From Aeolococcus sp050734155 (lineage in GTDB: Bacteria; Chloroflexota; Dormibacteria; Aeolococcales; Aeolococcaceae): DNA of 64,000 nt. This document shows, piece by piece, positions 1 through 10,271 of the stretch (positions are counted from its first letter, which is position 1; every line of letters begins with the position of its first letter). The DNA is taken from contig JBOHUD010000009.1 of NCBI GenBank assembly GCA_050734155.1, positions 16,753-80,752 on the forward strand, given 5' to 3'. The position numbers were made by a program, and so were the translations under genes. The notes beneath the pieces are model-generated. The model made no database searches, was not told where the DNA came from, and saw only the letters and a list, made by a program, of their open reading frames with translations.

Positions 1-1036
1 GCACCGTGCCGCCGCTGGGCTCGTCGAGCGTGGCGGCCGTCTCCCTCGAGGTGAGGTACCCGGTGAACAGGCCCTGGTCGATGAGCAGGGTGCGCTGCGC
101 CGCCACACCCTCGTCGTCGTACCCGAATGTCCCCAGGCCACGCGCGCTGGTGGCGTCGGCGCTGATGGTGACGGCCTCACTGCCGTAGCGGAAGCTCCCC
201 AGCATGTCCGGCATCAGAAAGGAGGTGCCGGCGAAGGCGGCCTCGAAGCCCAGCACCCGATCGAGCTCGGTCGGGTGGCCGCAGGACTCGTGCACCTGCA
301 GGGCAGCCTGGGTGGCGTCGAGGATCACCGTCATGGTTCCGGCGGGACAGAGGTCGGCGCTGAGCAGCGCCACCGCCTCCTCCGCGATCCTGCGGCCGTT
401 GCCGGCCAGGTCCATCTCCTCGATCGCCTCCCAGCCGGCGGTGAGCTGCTGGCGTCCGAAGCTGTTGGGGAAGCTGCGCGACTGCACCTCGCCGTCGCCG
501 GTGGCGGTGGCGTCGAGGCCTCCGCCGGTCTCGATGATGGTCTGGGTGATGCGCGAGCCCTCGCTGCTGGCGAAGAACTGGTGATGCCGGACCGCTCCCA
601 GCGAGCCCTGGCGGGTGGTCACCCCGGGCACGTCCATGGCCAGGTCGGCGGCCAGGAGGAGGTCGATCTTGCGACCCAGCGAGACTGTGAAGGGGTCGAT
701 GAGCACCGGCGTGGTGTACGTGGCCGTGACCGCCGGCGCCGGGGCGAGCCGCACCCTGGCCACCGCCGTCTGGGCGGACGCCCGGGCGATGCGCACCGCC
801 AGGCGGGCGGCGCCTTCCAGGCCCGCCGGGTCGGTTCGCTGGGTGCCGCAGAACCCCCAGGCCGAGTCCACGAGCACGCGAACCCCCACGCCCGCGTCCT
901 CGAATTGGCTGACGTGGTTGACGCGTCCGTTCTTGACCAGCACCGACTGCGTGCTCCGCTCCACCACGCGGCAGTCGGCGTAGCCAGCTCCCGCCGCCAG
1001 CGCGGCGTCGAGGACGCGCTCGGCGATGTCACGCAC
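1..1036 (-). CDS. tldD: TldD-family metalloprotease (C-terminus cut by window edge)
   Basis: About 345 N-terminal residues of a TldD/PmbA-type peptidase, which in the family acts on peptides and helps mature or clear modified peptides, normally paired with TldE. The family's HExxxH zinc motif is visible as HESCGH (residues 249-254), which marks TldD rather than the motif-less TldE. The GTG start at 1036 is chosen because an in-frame TGA lies just upstream and the fold begins directly (IAERVLDAALAAG). It starts 31 bp after oppF on the same strand, so it is probably the last gene or genes of the peptide-import operon; a tldE partner could lie beyond the window. Family call is firm; the substrate is unknown. 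Confidence 0.88.
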   Translation of the reverse strand, partial: MRDIAERVLDAALAAGAGYADCRVVERSTQSVLVKNGRVNHVSQFEDAGVGVRVLVDSAWGFCGTQRTDPAGLEGAARLAVRIARASAQTAVARVRLAPAPAVTATYTTPVLIDPFTVSLGRKIDLLLAADLAMDVPGVTTRQGSLGAVRHHQFFASSEGSRITQTIIETGGGLDATATGDGEVQSRSFPNSFGRQQLTAGWEAIEEMDLAGNGRRIAEEAVALLSADLCPAGTMTVILDATQAALQVHESCGHPTELDRVLGFEAAFAGTSFLMPDMLGSFRYGSEAVTISADATSARGLGTFGYDDEGVAAQRTLLIDQGLFTGYLTSRETAATLDEPSGGTV

Positions 1037-1067
1037 CCCGCGCCCTCACGCCCCCGGTCCGCGCCGG

Positions 1068-2169
<1,102 letters not shown>

Positions 2170-2186
<17 letters not shown>

Positions 2187-3216
2187 CCGCCTTCTCGGCC
2201 TCGAGGACCAGCGGCGCCGCGCGGACGTCGGAGTCGGGGTCTTCGACGTTGTCCATCTGCACCCAGCAGCGCGACTCGTGCGACGGTCCCACGTTCAGCA
2301 GATCGGGCTCCTCGGTGAAGCAGCGCTCGATGGTGAAGCGGCAGCGGGGATGGAACTTGCAGCCCGGGGGCAGGTTGGTGAGGTCGGGAGGCATTCCCGA
2401 GATGGTCAGCAGCTTGGCCCCCAGCTTCTCGTCGATGCGCGGGATGGAGCGCAGCAGCGACCAGGTGTAGGGATGCTGCGGGGAGCTGAAGATGGCGTCG
2501 GTGGGACCCTGCTCGACGATGCGGCCGGCGTACATGACCACCACCCAGGTGCAGATGCTGGCCACCACCGCCATGTTGTGGGTGATCAGCACGATGGCGG
2601 TGCCCAGCTCGGAGTTGAGATCGCGGAGCTGCTGGAGGATCTGCGCCTGCACGGTGACGTCCAGCGCGGTGGTGGGCTCGTCGGCGATGAGCAGCGCCGG
2701 TTCGTTGGACAGGCCCATGGCGATCATGACGCGCTGGCGCATGCCCCCGGAGAACTGGTGGGGGAACTCCCTGGAGCGCCGCGCCGCGTCGGGGATGCGC
2801 ACCCGGCGGAGCAGCTGCGGCACCCGCTCCTTGGCCTCCTCGTTGGTGAAGCGATCGTGCGCCCTCATCGCCTCCTCGACCTGGTAGCCCACCTTGAGCA
2901 CCGGGTTCAGCGAGGACATGGGGTCCTGGAAGATCATGGCCACGTCGTTGCCCCGGAACTTGCGCAGCTCGTCGTCGTCCATGGCCAGGACGTCGCGCGA
3001 GTCGAAGCTGATGCTGCCCTCGACGATCCTGCCCGGCTCGGGCACGAGGCGCAGGATCGACAGCGCGGTCATCGATTTGCCTGACCCGGACTCGCCGACG
3101 ATGCCGACTGTCTCACCGCGGTTGACGCGCAGGTCGATGCCGTCGACGGCGCGGACTCGACCGCCGCGCACGAAGAACTGGGTCTTGAGGCCCCTCACCT
3201 CCAGCAGAGCCGCCAC
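2170..3216 (-). CDS. oppD: Oligopeptide/dipeptide ABC transporter ATP-binding protein OppD/DppD
   Basis: 348-residue ATPase, partner of OppF. Walker A GESGSGKSM, signature FSGGMRQRVMIAMGL and Walker B LLIADEPTTALD are all present. The C-terminal peptide-transporter region has the cysteine pattern PPGCKFHPRC followed by C at ERCF. The GTG start shares one base with the oppC stop codon, so translation is probably coupled. Gene order B-C-D-F is the standard one for this family. Confidence 0.94.
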
Positions 3217-4151
3217 TACTTCCTCTGCCTCGGGTCCAGCGCGTCGCGCAGGCCGTCACCGATGAAGTTGATGGCCATCAGGGTGATCAGCAGGGCGAGG
3301 GCGGGCACCAGGATGGTGTGGTAGGCGAGGAAGCGGTCGTCCAGGCCGGCGGAGACCATGGCGCCCCAGGAGGGGTCGGGCGAGGGCAGGCCGAAGCCCA
3401 GGTAGCTGAGGAAGGCCTCGAAGAGGATCGCCTGGGGGATCAGGAAGGTGGCCTGCACGATGATCGGCCCCAGCGCGTTGGGGAGCACGTGCCGGGTCAT
3501 GATCTTGAAGTTCTTGGTGCCGGTGGCGCGGGCGGCCTCGACGAACTCGCGCTCGCGCAGCGCCAGGGTCTGGCCGCGCACCAGCCGGGCCATGTCCATC
3601 CAGCTGGTCACGCTCAGCGCCACGATGACGTTGACGATGCTCGGCCGGTTGGTGATGAACAGGATCAGGAAGGCGATCAGCAGGTTGGGGATGCCGTAGC
3701 CGATGTAGGTGATGCCGCTGATCACCGTGTCCACCCCGCCCCGGAAGAACCCGGCCAGCAGCCCGGCGGCGACGCCCACCAACGAGGTGACCACGGCGGT
3801 GAGCACCCCCACCTCGATCGCCACCTGGGCGCCTCGCATCAGGAAGCTCAGCTCATCGCGTCCGCTGGCGTCGAGCCCGAACGGGTGGGCCCGGCTGAAG
3901 GGCTCGGTGATGTCGCCGAGGCCCTGCTGGAAGAGCGTGTAGGGCGTCCAGAAGATGCTCACGATGGCGGTGAGCGCGATCACCCCGAACACCACCATGC
4001 CGGCCATGGACAGCTTGTTGCGTCGGAAGCGGCGCCAGGCGTCCTGCCAGAGGCTGACCTGCTCGGGCGCGATCGAGTAGTCGATCGCCTCGGGTGCTCC
4101 CGGTGGCGCGACCGGCCCTCCCATGTTCAGGCCGGTTGTGATCGTGGTCAT
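3216..4151 (-). CDS. oppC: Peptide ABC transporter permease OppC/DppC
   Basis: 311-residue inner-membrane permease. It has a cytoplasmic N-terminus carrying the OppC_N region (WQDAWRRFRRNKLSMAG), a first TM, a periplasmic loop, then five TMs of the BPD_transp_1 domain. The EAA coupling loop (EAARATGTKNFKIM, about residues 205-218) contacts the ATPases. It overlaps oppB by 4 bp (ATGA). It forms the channel with OppB. Confidence 0.94.
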   Translation of the reverse strand: MTTITTGLNMGGPVAPPGAPEAIDYSIAPEQVSLWQDAWRRFRRNKLSMAGMVVFGVIALTAIVSIFWTPYTLFQQGLGDITEPFSRAHPFGLDASGRDELSFLMRGAQVAIEVGVLTAVVTSLVGVAAGLLAGFFRGGVDTVISGITYIGYGIPNLLIAFLILFITNRPSIVNVIVALSVTSWMDMARLVRGQTLALREREFVEAARATGTKNFKIMTRHVLPNALGPIIVQATFLIPQAILFEAFLSYLGFGLPSPDPSWGAMVSAGLDDRFLAYHTILVPALALLITLMAINFIGDGLRDALDPRQRK

Positions 4152-5074
4152 GAGTATCGAATCCTCGGATCGAGCACCGGATAGATGAGATCGACCCCGA
4201 GGTTGGCGAGGCCGACCAGGACGGCGTAGAAGGTGTAAAGCCCGACCACGATGCCGTAGTCGCGCACGATGATGCTCTGCACGAACTCCTTGCCCAGCCC
4301 GGGCACCCCGAAGATGGTCTCGATCACCACCGAGCCGGTGATGATCGCCGTCACCAGTGGGCCGCCGACCGTCACCACCGGGATCAGCGCATTGCGCAGC
4401 GCGTGGCGGATGATCACCACCCGCGAGCTGAGGCCCTTGGCCCAGGCGGTGCGCACGTAGTCCTGGCGGATGACGTCGAGCATGCTGGCGCGCACCAGCC
4501 GGGCCACGATGGCCGCGTAGGGCAGCCCCAGGGCGATGGCGGGGATGGGGATCTGCTCCGGCGATCCCCAGCCGATGCTGTTGGCCCAGCCGGGCAGCAC
4601 GATGGCGGTGAGGATGATCAGGAAGGTGGCGAGCACGAAGTTGGGGATGCTGTACCCGAAGACGACGAAGCTGGACAGCCCGTAGTCGATCCAGGTGTTC
4701 TGCTTGATGGCGGCGGTGACGCCGATGACCAGGCCGACCAGGATGGTCACCAGGATGGCGAAGAGGCCGAGGATGAGGCTGTTCTTGGCCTCACCGAGCA
4801 GCAGCGGCATGACCTGCACTCCCTGGTTGACGTAGGAGTAGCCCAGGTTGCCGTGGAGCAGGTTCCACATGAAGGAGCGGTACTGGATGATCAGGGGATC
4901 GTTGAGGCCGTAGCGGATCGCCTCGGCGTGGCAGCCGGCGGGGTTCTTCTCGCAGGTGAAGGGGTTCCCGGCCAGGGAGTGCACCAGCAGGAAGGTCACC
5001 GAGGAGACCACGAACGCCGTCCCGATGACGAGCAGCAGCCGCTTGCCCGCGTAGATGGCTGTGCCTCGGCTCAT
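4148..5074 (-). CDS. oppB: Peptide ABC transporter permease OppB/DppB
   Basis: 308-residue permease with the OppB layout: a first TM (LLLVIGTAFVVSSVTFLLVH), an external loop, then five TMs with the coupling sequence VRTAWAKGLSSRVVIIRHAL. A short external insertion with two cysteines (FTCEKNPAGC, about residues 38-47) could form a disulfide. The ATG at 5074 has GAGAGG upstream. It lies 120 bp downstream of oppA, separated by two stem-loops, and overlaps oppC by 4 bp. Confidence 0.94.
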   Translation of the reverse strand: MSRGTAIYAGKRLLLVIGTAFVVSSVTFLLVHSLAGNPFTCEKNPAGCHAEAIRYGLNDPLIIQYRSFMWNLLHGNLGYSYVNQGVQVMPLLLGEAKNSLILGLFAILVTILVGLVIGVTAAIKQNTWIDYGLSSFVVFGYSIPNFVLATFLIILTAIVLPGWANSIGWGSPEQIPIPAIALGLPYAAIVARLVRASMLDVIRQDYVRTAWAKGLSSRVVIIRHALRNALIPVVTVGGPLVTAIITGSVVIETIFGVPGLGKEFVQSIIVRDYGIVVGLYTFYAVLVGLANLGVDLIYPVLDPRIRYS

Positions 5075-5113
5075 GTGACCTCTCGCCGCTGAAGAGGGAC
5101 AGGGGGACGGTTC

Positions 5114-5142
5114 GGGGAGCCCGCCGCTGTGGCGGGCTCCCC
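5114..5142 (-). terminator. 12-bp stem-loop between oppA and oppB
   Basis: Perfect stem GGGGAGCCCGCC / GGCGGGCTCCCC with a 5-base loop. No U-tract follows on the minus strand. Its position after the binding-protein gene and before the permease suggests a partial terminator or an RNA stabiliser that lets oppA be expressed above oppBCDF; this role is inferred from other ABC operons. Confidence 0.6.
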
Positions 5143-5156
5143 AGATGATACTCGGC

Positions 5157-5183
5157 CCGATTCCCCCTCCATGGGGAGATCGG
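5157..5183 (-). terminator. Second stem-loop directly downstream of oppA
   Basis: On the minus strand CCGAT-C-TCCCC pairs with GGGGA-ATCGG around a 6-base loop, leaving one bulged base. It begins 12 bases after the oppA stop and precedes the longer hairpin at 5114-5142, so the two form a tandem structure between oppA and oppB. Confidence 0.45.
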
Positions 5184-5194
5184 TGAATTCGGTC

Positions 5195-6898
5195 CTAGTG
5201 CTGCAGGATGCTGATGCTGGACCAGAGATTGTCGTAGAGCGCGTTGCCCCCGGCACCCTGGACGTACGGCTTGATGAAGTACTGGTTGGCCCCGTACTCC
5301 AGGTCCGCGTAGGCGATGTCCTTGATCAGCTGCTTGCCGGCGGTCTCGAAGTCGGTGATGGCCTGGCTGCCCGTCTCAGCCTCCGCCTTCTTGACGGCGC
5401 TGTCGACCTGGGGGTCGCAGATGCCGTCGTTGTTGCCCAGCCCGGTGGCTGCCTGCGAGCAGATCCAGATGTTGTCGAACCAGTCCTGGGGGTTGTCGTA
5501 GTCGGCGCCCCAGCTGTCACGGAAGAGGATGTACTTCTTGTCCTGGCGGTTGGTCAGGAACGTCGGGAAGTCCGTGCTCTGGGTGTCCACGTGGACGCCC
5601 AGGTTGGTCTGCCACTGCGACTGCAGGTTGCCGGCGATGGCGGTGTTGGAGGCGCTGGTGTTGAACCAGTACACAAGCCCCACCCGCTTGGTGTTGGTCG
5701 GGTCCCAGGTCTGCAGGTCCGCCTTGGCCTTGGTCGGGTTGAAGACCACGTTGGGATCGGTGTTGTCGCCGAGGTAGCTCTTCAGGCCCTTGCTGATCAC
5801 CCCGCCGGTGGCCGGCTTGCAGACGATGCCGCCCGGGCCGCAGGCCACGTTGACCAGCTGGTTGCGGTCGATCGACTCACTGAAGGCGCGCCGTCCCGCC
5901 AGGGCGATGGGATCGTTGATGTTGCCCCCCGCCGGTGCGAAGGGACCGACCTTGAAGTTGAAGCCGACCCAGGTGGTGCGCCCGCCCGGGATGTTGATGA
6001 ACTGCTTGCTCAGCGTGGGGTTGGCCTGGAAGTTGCGCACCGCGTCGAGCGGCGGGTAGTTGTCGGACGGTCCGACGGCGTCGAAGCCGCCGTTCTCGTA
6101 CTTGGTCACCTGGCTGCCCTGGTCGGCGAGGACTGTCATCTCGATGTCGGTCAGGTGCCCGGTGCTGCCTCCCCACCAGTTCTGCACTGGGGCGAAGGAG
6201 AGGTGGTCCTTGGGAACGTACGCGGTCAGCTTGTAGGGACCGGTGCCGATCGCGGTGGTCGGGTTGGTCCACCAGGTCTTGTCGGTGTCACTGGGGATGA
6301 CCTTCTGGTCGACCACGTCCATGGTCCAGAGCGCCACCTCGGTCAGCCAGTAGCCGGCCGGCGAGGAGAGCGTGGCCTTGACCGTGTACTGGTCGGGCGC
6401 GGAGAGCCCGGAGAGGGTGGTCGCGGTGGGGCTGCCCGAGCTCGGAGCCACGGCGCTGTAGCCGACCACCGGCGCGAAGACGATGCCGTACGAGTCGTTG
6501 AGGCGGGCGGCGCGGTTCCAGCTGTAGAGCACGTCTGCGGAGGTCACCGGGTCGCCGTTGGAGAACTTGACGTCATGGCGCATGTGGAACGTGTAGGTCA
6601 GCCCGTCCGAGGAGATGTCCGGCATGCCGGTGGCGATGTCGGGGACCTCTTTGAGCTGGTCGTCGAACTTGTACAGGCCGCTGAACATGTTGCGGACCGG
6701 CTCGATGGAGACGGCGTCGGAGACGTGACCGGGGTCGAGCGTCTTGACGTCGTCCACGATTGGGAAGCGGAACTGCTGGTTGGCGGCCAGGGTCTGGCCG
6801 CCCCCGCTGCTGCTGGTGCCGCCGCCGCTCCCGCAGGCGGTGGCGACGAGCGCTGGCACGACCAGCGCCAGTCCTATCCGACGGTATCTCATCCACAT
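5195..6898 (-). CDS. oppA: Peptide-binding lipoprotein OppA/DppA (SBP family 5)
   Basis: 567-residue extracellular binding protein of the peptide importer. The N-terminus is a lipoprotein signal (RRIGLALVVPALVATAC) with the lipid-attachment cysteine near residue 22, followed by a Gly/Ser linker. SBP_bac_5 features follow: DVKTLDPGHVSD, MRHDVKFSNGDPVTSADVLYSW and FNPTKAKADL. The marked start is ATG 6898, but ATG 6892 is better spaced from GGGGAG and may be the real one. It is first in the opp operon and divergent from a two-component kinase. Confidence 0.92.
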   Translation of the reverse strand: MWMRYRRIGLALVVPALVATACGSGGGTSSSGGGQTLAANQQFRFPIVDDVKTLDPGHVSDAVSIEPVRNMFSGLYKFDDQLKEVPDIATGMPDISSDGLTYTFHMRHDVKFSNGDPVTSADVLYSWNRAARLNDSYGIVFAPVVGYSAVAPSSGSPTATTLSGLSAPDQYTVKATLSSPAGYWLTEVALWTMDVVDQKVIPSDTDKTWWTNPTTAIGTGPYKLTAYVPKDHLSFAPVQNWWGGSTGHLTDIEMTVLADQGSQVTKYENGGFDAVGPSDNYPPLDAVRNFQANPTLSKQFINIPGGRTTWVGFNFKVGPFAPAGGNINDPIALAGRRAFSESIDRNQLVNVACGPGGIVCKPATGGVISKGLKSYLGDNTDPNVVFNPTKAKADLQTWDPTNTKRVGLVYWFNTSASNTAIAGNLQSQWQTNLGVHVDTQSTDFPTFLTNRQDKKYILFRDSWGADYDNPQDWFDNIWICSQAATGLGNNDGICDPQVDSAVKKAEAETGSQAITDFETAGKQLIKDIAYADLEYGANQYFIKPYVQGAGGNALYDNLWSSISILQH

Positions 6899-7034
6899 CT
6901 CCCCGGCGGGTTCCTTCCCGCACCAAATCCGTACCGGCCGAAATGGCGGCTAGGGGCGGCATTGTGGCACTGGCCCGGCCCACCCGCCATCACCCGTTGG
7001 CATGATTTTCTCAGGGGGTGGTGCGGAGCGCCCG

Positions 7035-7040
7035 TATACT
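7035..7040 (+). promoter_or_regulatory. Predicted -10 element TATACT of the sensor kinase gene
   Basis: TATACT ends 13 bases before ATG 7054. The upstream in-frame start at 7018 would lie before the -10 and is therefore disfavoured. No convincing -35 hexamer is seen. Confidence 0.55.
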
Positions 7041-7053
7041 GAGCCCTCGCTCC

Positions 7054-9624
7054 ATGTCCCGCTTCCCGAGGCGCAGGTCGAGATCGCGCCGGCTCAATCG
7101 GCGGATCCTCATCGCCATGCTCGCGGTCGCGCTGGTGCCCCTCGCCGCCCTGACCGCCCTGGTGGGCGCCGACCTCACCGCCATCAACCAGAGCACAGTC
7201 GACGCCGCCCGCCAGACCATCCTCGCCGACGCCGAGCAGCGCGAGAGCGGCGTGGCCAGCGCCGGGGCCGGCACCGTGTCGGGCCGCCTCGACGGCCTGG
7301 GAGCGGACCTGGGGCAGCTCGCCGGCACCGTCGACGCGCTGCTCCGCAGCAGCCAGCCGGTCACCGAGCCCGTCGCGCGCATGGCCGGCGGCAGCAGCCT
7401 GCTCGAGACCCCCTCGGTGGCGGCGGCGACGCTGGTGGGGGCCCAGAGCCGCCTGCTCACCGCCGGTGGGCGGGGCGTGTCCGAGCCGCTGGGCACCAAT
7501 CGGTCCCAGCTCTCCCTCGCCCTGGGCGCGCTGCTCAAACGGCATCCCGAGCTGAGCGCCGTCTGGCTGTACGACAGCGCGGGGGCGACGGTCACCGAGG
7601 TCCCGGTCACCGACGCGCAGACCCTCGCCGGCCTGGTGGCCAACCAGCGCATCGACCCCGTCCACCTCCTCGACAGGCAGCTTCGGGCGGCCCTCGGCGG
7701 AACCCTGCCGCCCGGGTCGAGCGCGGGGGTCGGCGGCCTCGCCCAGAATCCGCGAGGCCCGGCGGTGCCCTCTTGGAGCGACATCGACACCGCCGCCTTT
7801 GGGCCGGGGACGTCGGTGTCGGTGTGGACCGGGCTCGCCACCCAGGGCTACTACGTCGGCGCCGAGCTGCCCAGCGCCGCCATCGCCGCGCTCCTCCCCC
7901 AGCCGCTCTCCGCGCTCCCCGACGCCTACCAGGTGCTGCTCAGCCCCAGCGGTCGCTGGCTCAGCGCCGGGGCCACCGCCGGCAGTGACATCGGCCTGCC
8001 CAACGGGTTCGAGGGCACCCCGGCGCGGATCCCCGGGATCGCTGCCAAGACGCTGCTGCGAGCGCAGCCGCAGGTCCTCAGGACCACGCTCCACGGGGCT
8101 GCCAAGGACTTCTTCACCGCGCCCGTCGACGGGCCCCGCTGGACGCTGGCCAGCGTGGTGCCCGATCGGGAGCTCGCCCCCGCGTCCGCGGCGCTCGGCG
8201 ACGGCATCCGCAGCGGCGTCCGCCGCATCCTCGTCCTCCAGGTGCTTCCCCTGGCGGTGGTGCTCGGAGCCATCGCGGTGATCCTCGCCGCTCTCTTCTC
8301 GCGCCGGCTGGTGGGGCCGGTGCGCGCGCTCACCGTCTCGGCCGAACGGCTCGCCCGGGGGCACACCGATGAGCCGGTGCCCCACCAGGGCGAGGACGAG
8401 GTGGGCCTGCTCAGCGAGGCGCTGGAGCGAATGCGCCGGGAGATCAACACCTCACGCGAAGCCCTGCTGGCGGCGGCGCACGAGCTCGAGGGCCGCGTCT
8501 CCGAGCGCACCGAGGAGCTGCGCGATCGCAACGAGGAGCTGATCGCCCTCAATGCGCTGGCCGGCACGCTGACCCGCTCACTGGTTCCCGCCGAGCTTCT
8601 CGGCGGGGCCGTCGAGGCGCTCCGCGTGATCGTGCCGGTGACCGCCGCCGCCGGCTACACCACCATCGATGGGGTGACCCGCCTGGTGACCCACCATCCC
8701 AGCCGTCTCGGCCGGGCCGAGGCGCAGCTCTCGGCGGGGGTCGCCGCGGCCCTGCTCAGCGGCGGCCTCTCGCTGCGCTCCTCCGCCGCCGGCCGGGTGG
8801 TGGCTCTGCCCGTGGCCGCCGGGTGGCGGCGGCTGGGCGCGCTGGCCGCGCTGGTGCCGCTGTCGGTCCCCCTGCCCAAGCGCATCCGCATCCTCCTCGG
8901 CGCCGTCGCCGACCAGGTCGGCCTGGCCCTGCGCACCGCCGAGTTCGCCGCCGAGGGGCGCGAGCTTGCCGTCCTCGAGGAGCGCACCCGGCTGGCCCGG
9001 GAGATCCACGACACCCTCGCCCAGCAGCTCACCGGCATCGTCCTCCAGCTCGAGGCGGCCGAGGCGATGCAGACCCGAGACCAGCGCGAGCGCTCCCGCG
9101 ACCTCATCGTGGCCGCCCGTGAACAGGCCCGCCTGGCCCTCCAGGAGGCGCGGCGCAGTGTCTGGAACCTGCGGCCGATGCCGCTCGAGGCGGCCGGGCT
9201 GACCGCCGCGGTGGCCCTTGAGGCGGAGCGGTTCGGCAGCCGCACCGGCATCGCCGTGACCGTGCGCAACGACGCCGTTCCCCGCCACCTCGCCCTCACC
9301 CCGCAGGCGGAGGTGGCCGTGTTCCGCATCCTCCAGGAGGCGCTGGCCAACGCCGGGCAGCACAGCCACGCCCACCAGGTGGTGGTCGACCTCCGCGCCG
9401 TCGACTCGGTGCTGGTGCTGACCGTCAGCGACGATGGTCTCGGCTTCGACGCCGCCGGCGCCGGCCTGCCCGTGACCCGGCCGGGGAGCTTCGGCCTGGT
9501 GGGCATGCGCGAGCGGGCGCGCCTGATCGGCGCCGCCCTCGAGGTCGAGAGCAGCGGCAGCGCCGGCACCCGGGTCTCGCTGCGGGTGCCGCTCGAGCAG
9601 CAGGAGGCGGAGGCGAGCGCGTGA
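7054..9624 (+). CDS. NarL-type sensor histidine kinase with extracellular sensor and HAMP
   Basis: 856-residue membrane kinase. One TM lies near the N-terminus (LIAMLAVALVPLAALTALVG), then about 340 extracytoplasmic residues of Cache-like size, a second TM (about 391-415), a HAMP segment (LVGPVRALTVSAERLARG), a short coiled coil, a GAF-like region, a HisKA_3 helix with phospho-acceptor His652 (AREIHDTLAQQLTG) and a HATPase_c domain (N box EALANAGQHS, G box DDGLGFD). It overlaps the response regulator by 4 bp, so the two form a cognate pair. ATG 7054 is preferred because of the promoter position. The ligand is unknown; the divergent oppA makes a peptide-related signal possible but unproven. 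Confidence 0.9.
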   Translation: MSRFPRRRSRSRRLNRRILIAMLAVALVPLAALTALVGADLTAINQSTVDAARQTILADAEQRESGVASAGAGTVSGRLDGLGADLGQLAGTVDALLRSSQPVTEPVARMAGGSSLLETPSVAAATLVGAQSRLLTAGGRGVSEPLGTNRSQLSLALGALLKRHPELSAVWLYDSAGATVTEVPVTDAQTLAGLVANQRIDPVHLLDRQLRAALGGTLPPGSSAGVGGLAQNPRGPAVPSWSDIDTAAFGPGTSVSVWTGLATQGYYVGAELPSAAIAALLPQPLSALPDAYQVLLSPSGRWLSAGATAGSDIGLPNGFEGTPARIPGIAAKTLLRAQPQVLRTTLHGAAKDFFTAPVDGPRWTLASVVPDRELAPASAALGDGIRSGVRRILVLQVLPLAVVLGAIAVILAALFSRRLVGPVRALTVSAERLARGHTDEPVPHQGEDEVGLLSEALERMRREINTSREALLAAAHELEGRVSERTEELRDRNEELIALNALAGTLTRSLVPAELLGGAVEALRVIVPVTAAAGYTTIDGVTRLVTHHPSRLGRAEAQLSAGVAAALLSGGLSLRSSAAGRVVALPVAAGWRRLGALAALVPLSVPLPKRIRILLGAVADQVGLALRTAEFAAEGRELAVLEERTRLAREIHDTLAQQLTGIVLQLEAAEAMQTRDQRERSRDLIVAAREQARLALQEARRSVWNLRPMPLEAAGLTAAVALEAERFGSRTGIAVTVRNDAVPRHLALTPQAEVAVFRILQEALANAGQHSHAHQVVVDLRAVDSVLVLTVSDDGLGFDAAGAGLPVTRPGSFGLVGMRERARLIGAALEVESSGSAGTRVSLRVPLEQQEAEASA

Positions 9625-10220
9625 TCCGCGTGCTCGTCGCCGACGATCACCCGGTGGTGCGCCAGGGGCTGTGCACCATGCTCGAGCTCGAGGACGACAT
9701 CGAGGTGGTGGCCCGCGCCGCCGACGGCGAGGAGGCGGTGCTGATGGCCCGCCGCGAGCGTCCCGACATCACCCTGCTCGACGTGCAGATGCCGGTCCTG
9801 GACGGCATCGAGGCCCTGCGCCGGATCCGCGCCGACGATCCCGAGGCCCGGGTCATCGTCCTCACCACCTACCACAACGAGGACTACATCTTCCCCTCCC
9901 TGCGGGCGGGGGCCCGCGGCTACCTTCTCAAGGACGCCTCGCGCGAGCAGCTGGCCGGCGCGATCCGGGCGGTGGCCGCGGGCGAGTCGCTGCTCGACCC
10001 CGAGATGGTGGACGCCGCCCGTGACGACGCCGGCCTGACCGCGCGCGAGCTCGAGGTGCTCACCCTGATGGCGGACGGGCACAACAACGCGCAGATCGCC
10101 GCCATCCTCTTCGTCAGCGAGAACACCGTGAAGACGCACGTCAGCAGGATCTTCGACAAGCTGGGCTGCCGCGACCGCGCCGCGGCCGTGCTCCACGCCT
10201 GGAAGCGCCACCTCATCTGA
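9621..10220 (+). CDS. NarL/FixJ-family response regulator
   Basis: 199 residues: a receiver domain with acidic pocket (VADDHP) and phospho-acceptor Asp54 (LLDVQMPVLDG), conserved Thr/Ser (VLTTYHNE) and Lys (LLKDAS), then a LuxR-type HTH (LTARELEVLTLMADGHNNAQ, VSENTVKTHVSRIFDKL). The GTG start overlaps the kinase stop. It is the DNA-binding output of the upstream kinase. Targets are not evident; oppA is a candidate by position. Confidence 0.93.
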   Translation: MIRVLVADDHPVVRQGLCTMLELEDDIEVVARAADGEEAVLMARRERPDITLLDVQMPVLDGIEALRRIRADDPEARVIVLTTYHNEDYIFPSLRAGARGYLLKDASREQLAGAIRAVAAGESLLDPEMVDAARDDAGLTARELEVLTLMADGHNNAQIAAILFVSENTVKTHVSRIFDKLGCRDRAAAVLHAWKRHLI

Positions 10221-10256
10221 GCGCAAGACGCGGGCGGCGGCGCCTCCCACCCCCTC

Positions 10257-10262
10257 TAGACT
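10257..10262 (+). promoter_or_regulatory. Predicted -10 element TAGACT of the hom operon
   Basis: TAGACT lies 9 bases before the hom ATG at 10272, so the mRNA would start at or within a few bases of the start codon. No ribosome-binding site is present between them. Confidence 0.6.
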
Positions 10263-10271
10263 CGGCGCGCG

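Noticed and set aside
5129..7042. 637-aa open frame opposite oppA
   Set aside because: Low-complexity antisense frame; oppA has clear family motifs and a signal peptide.
7018..7053. Extra 12 N-terminal residues for the sensor kinase
   Set aside because: The TATACT -10 element lies inside this segment, so the later ATG at 7054 fits better.
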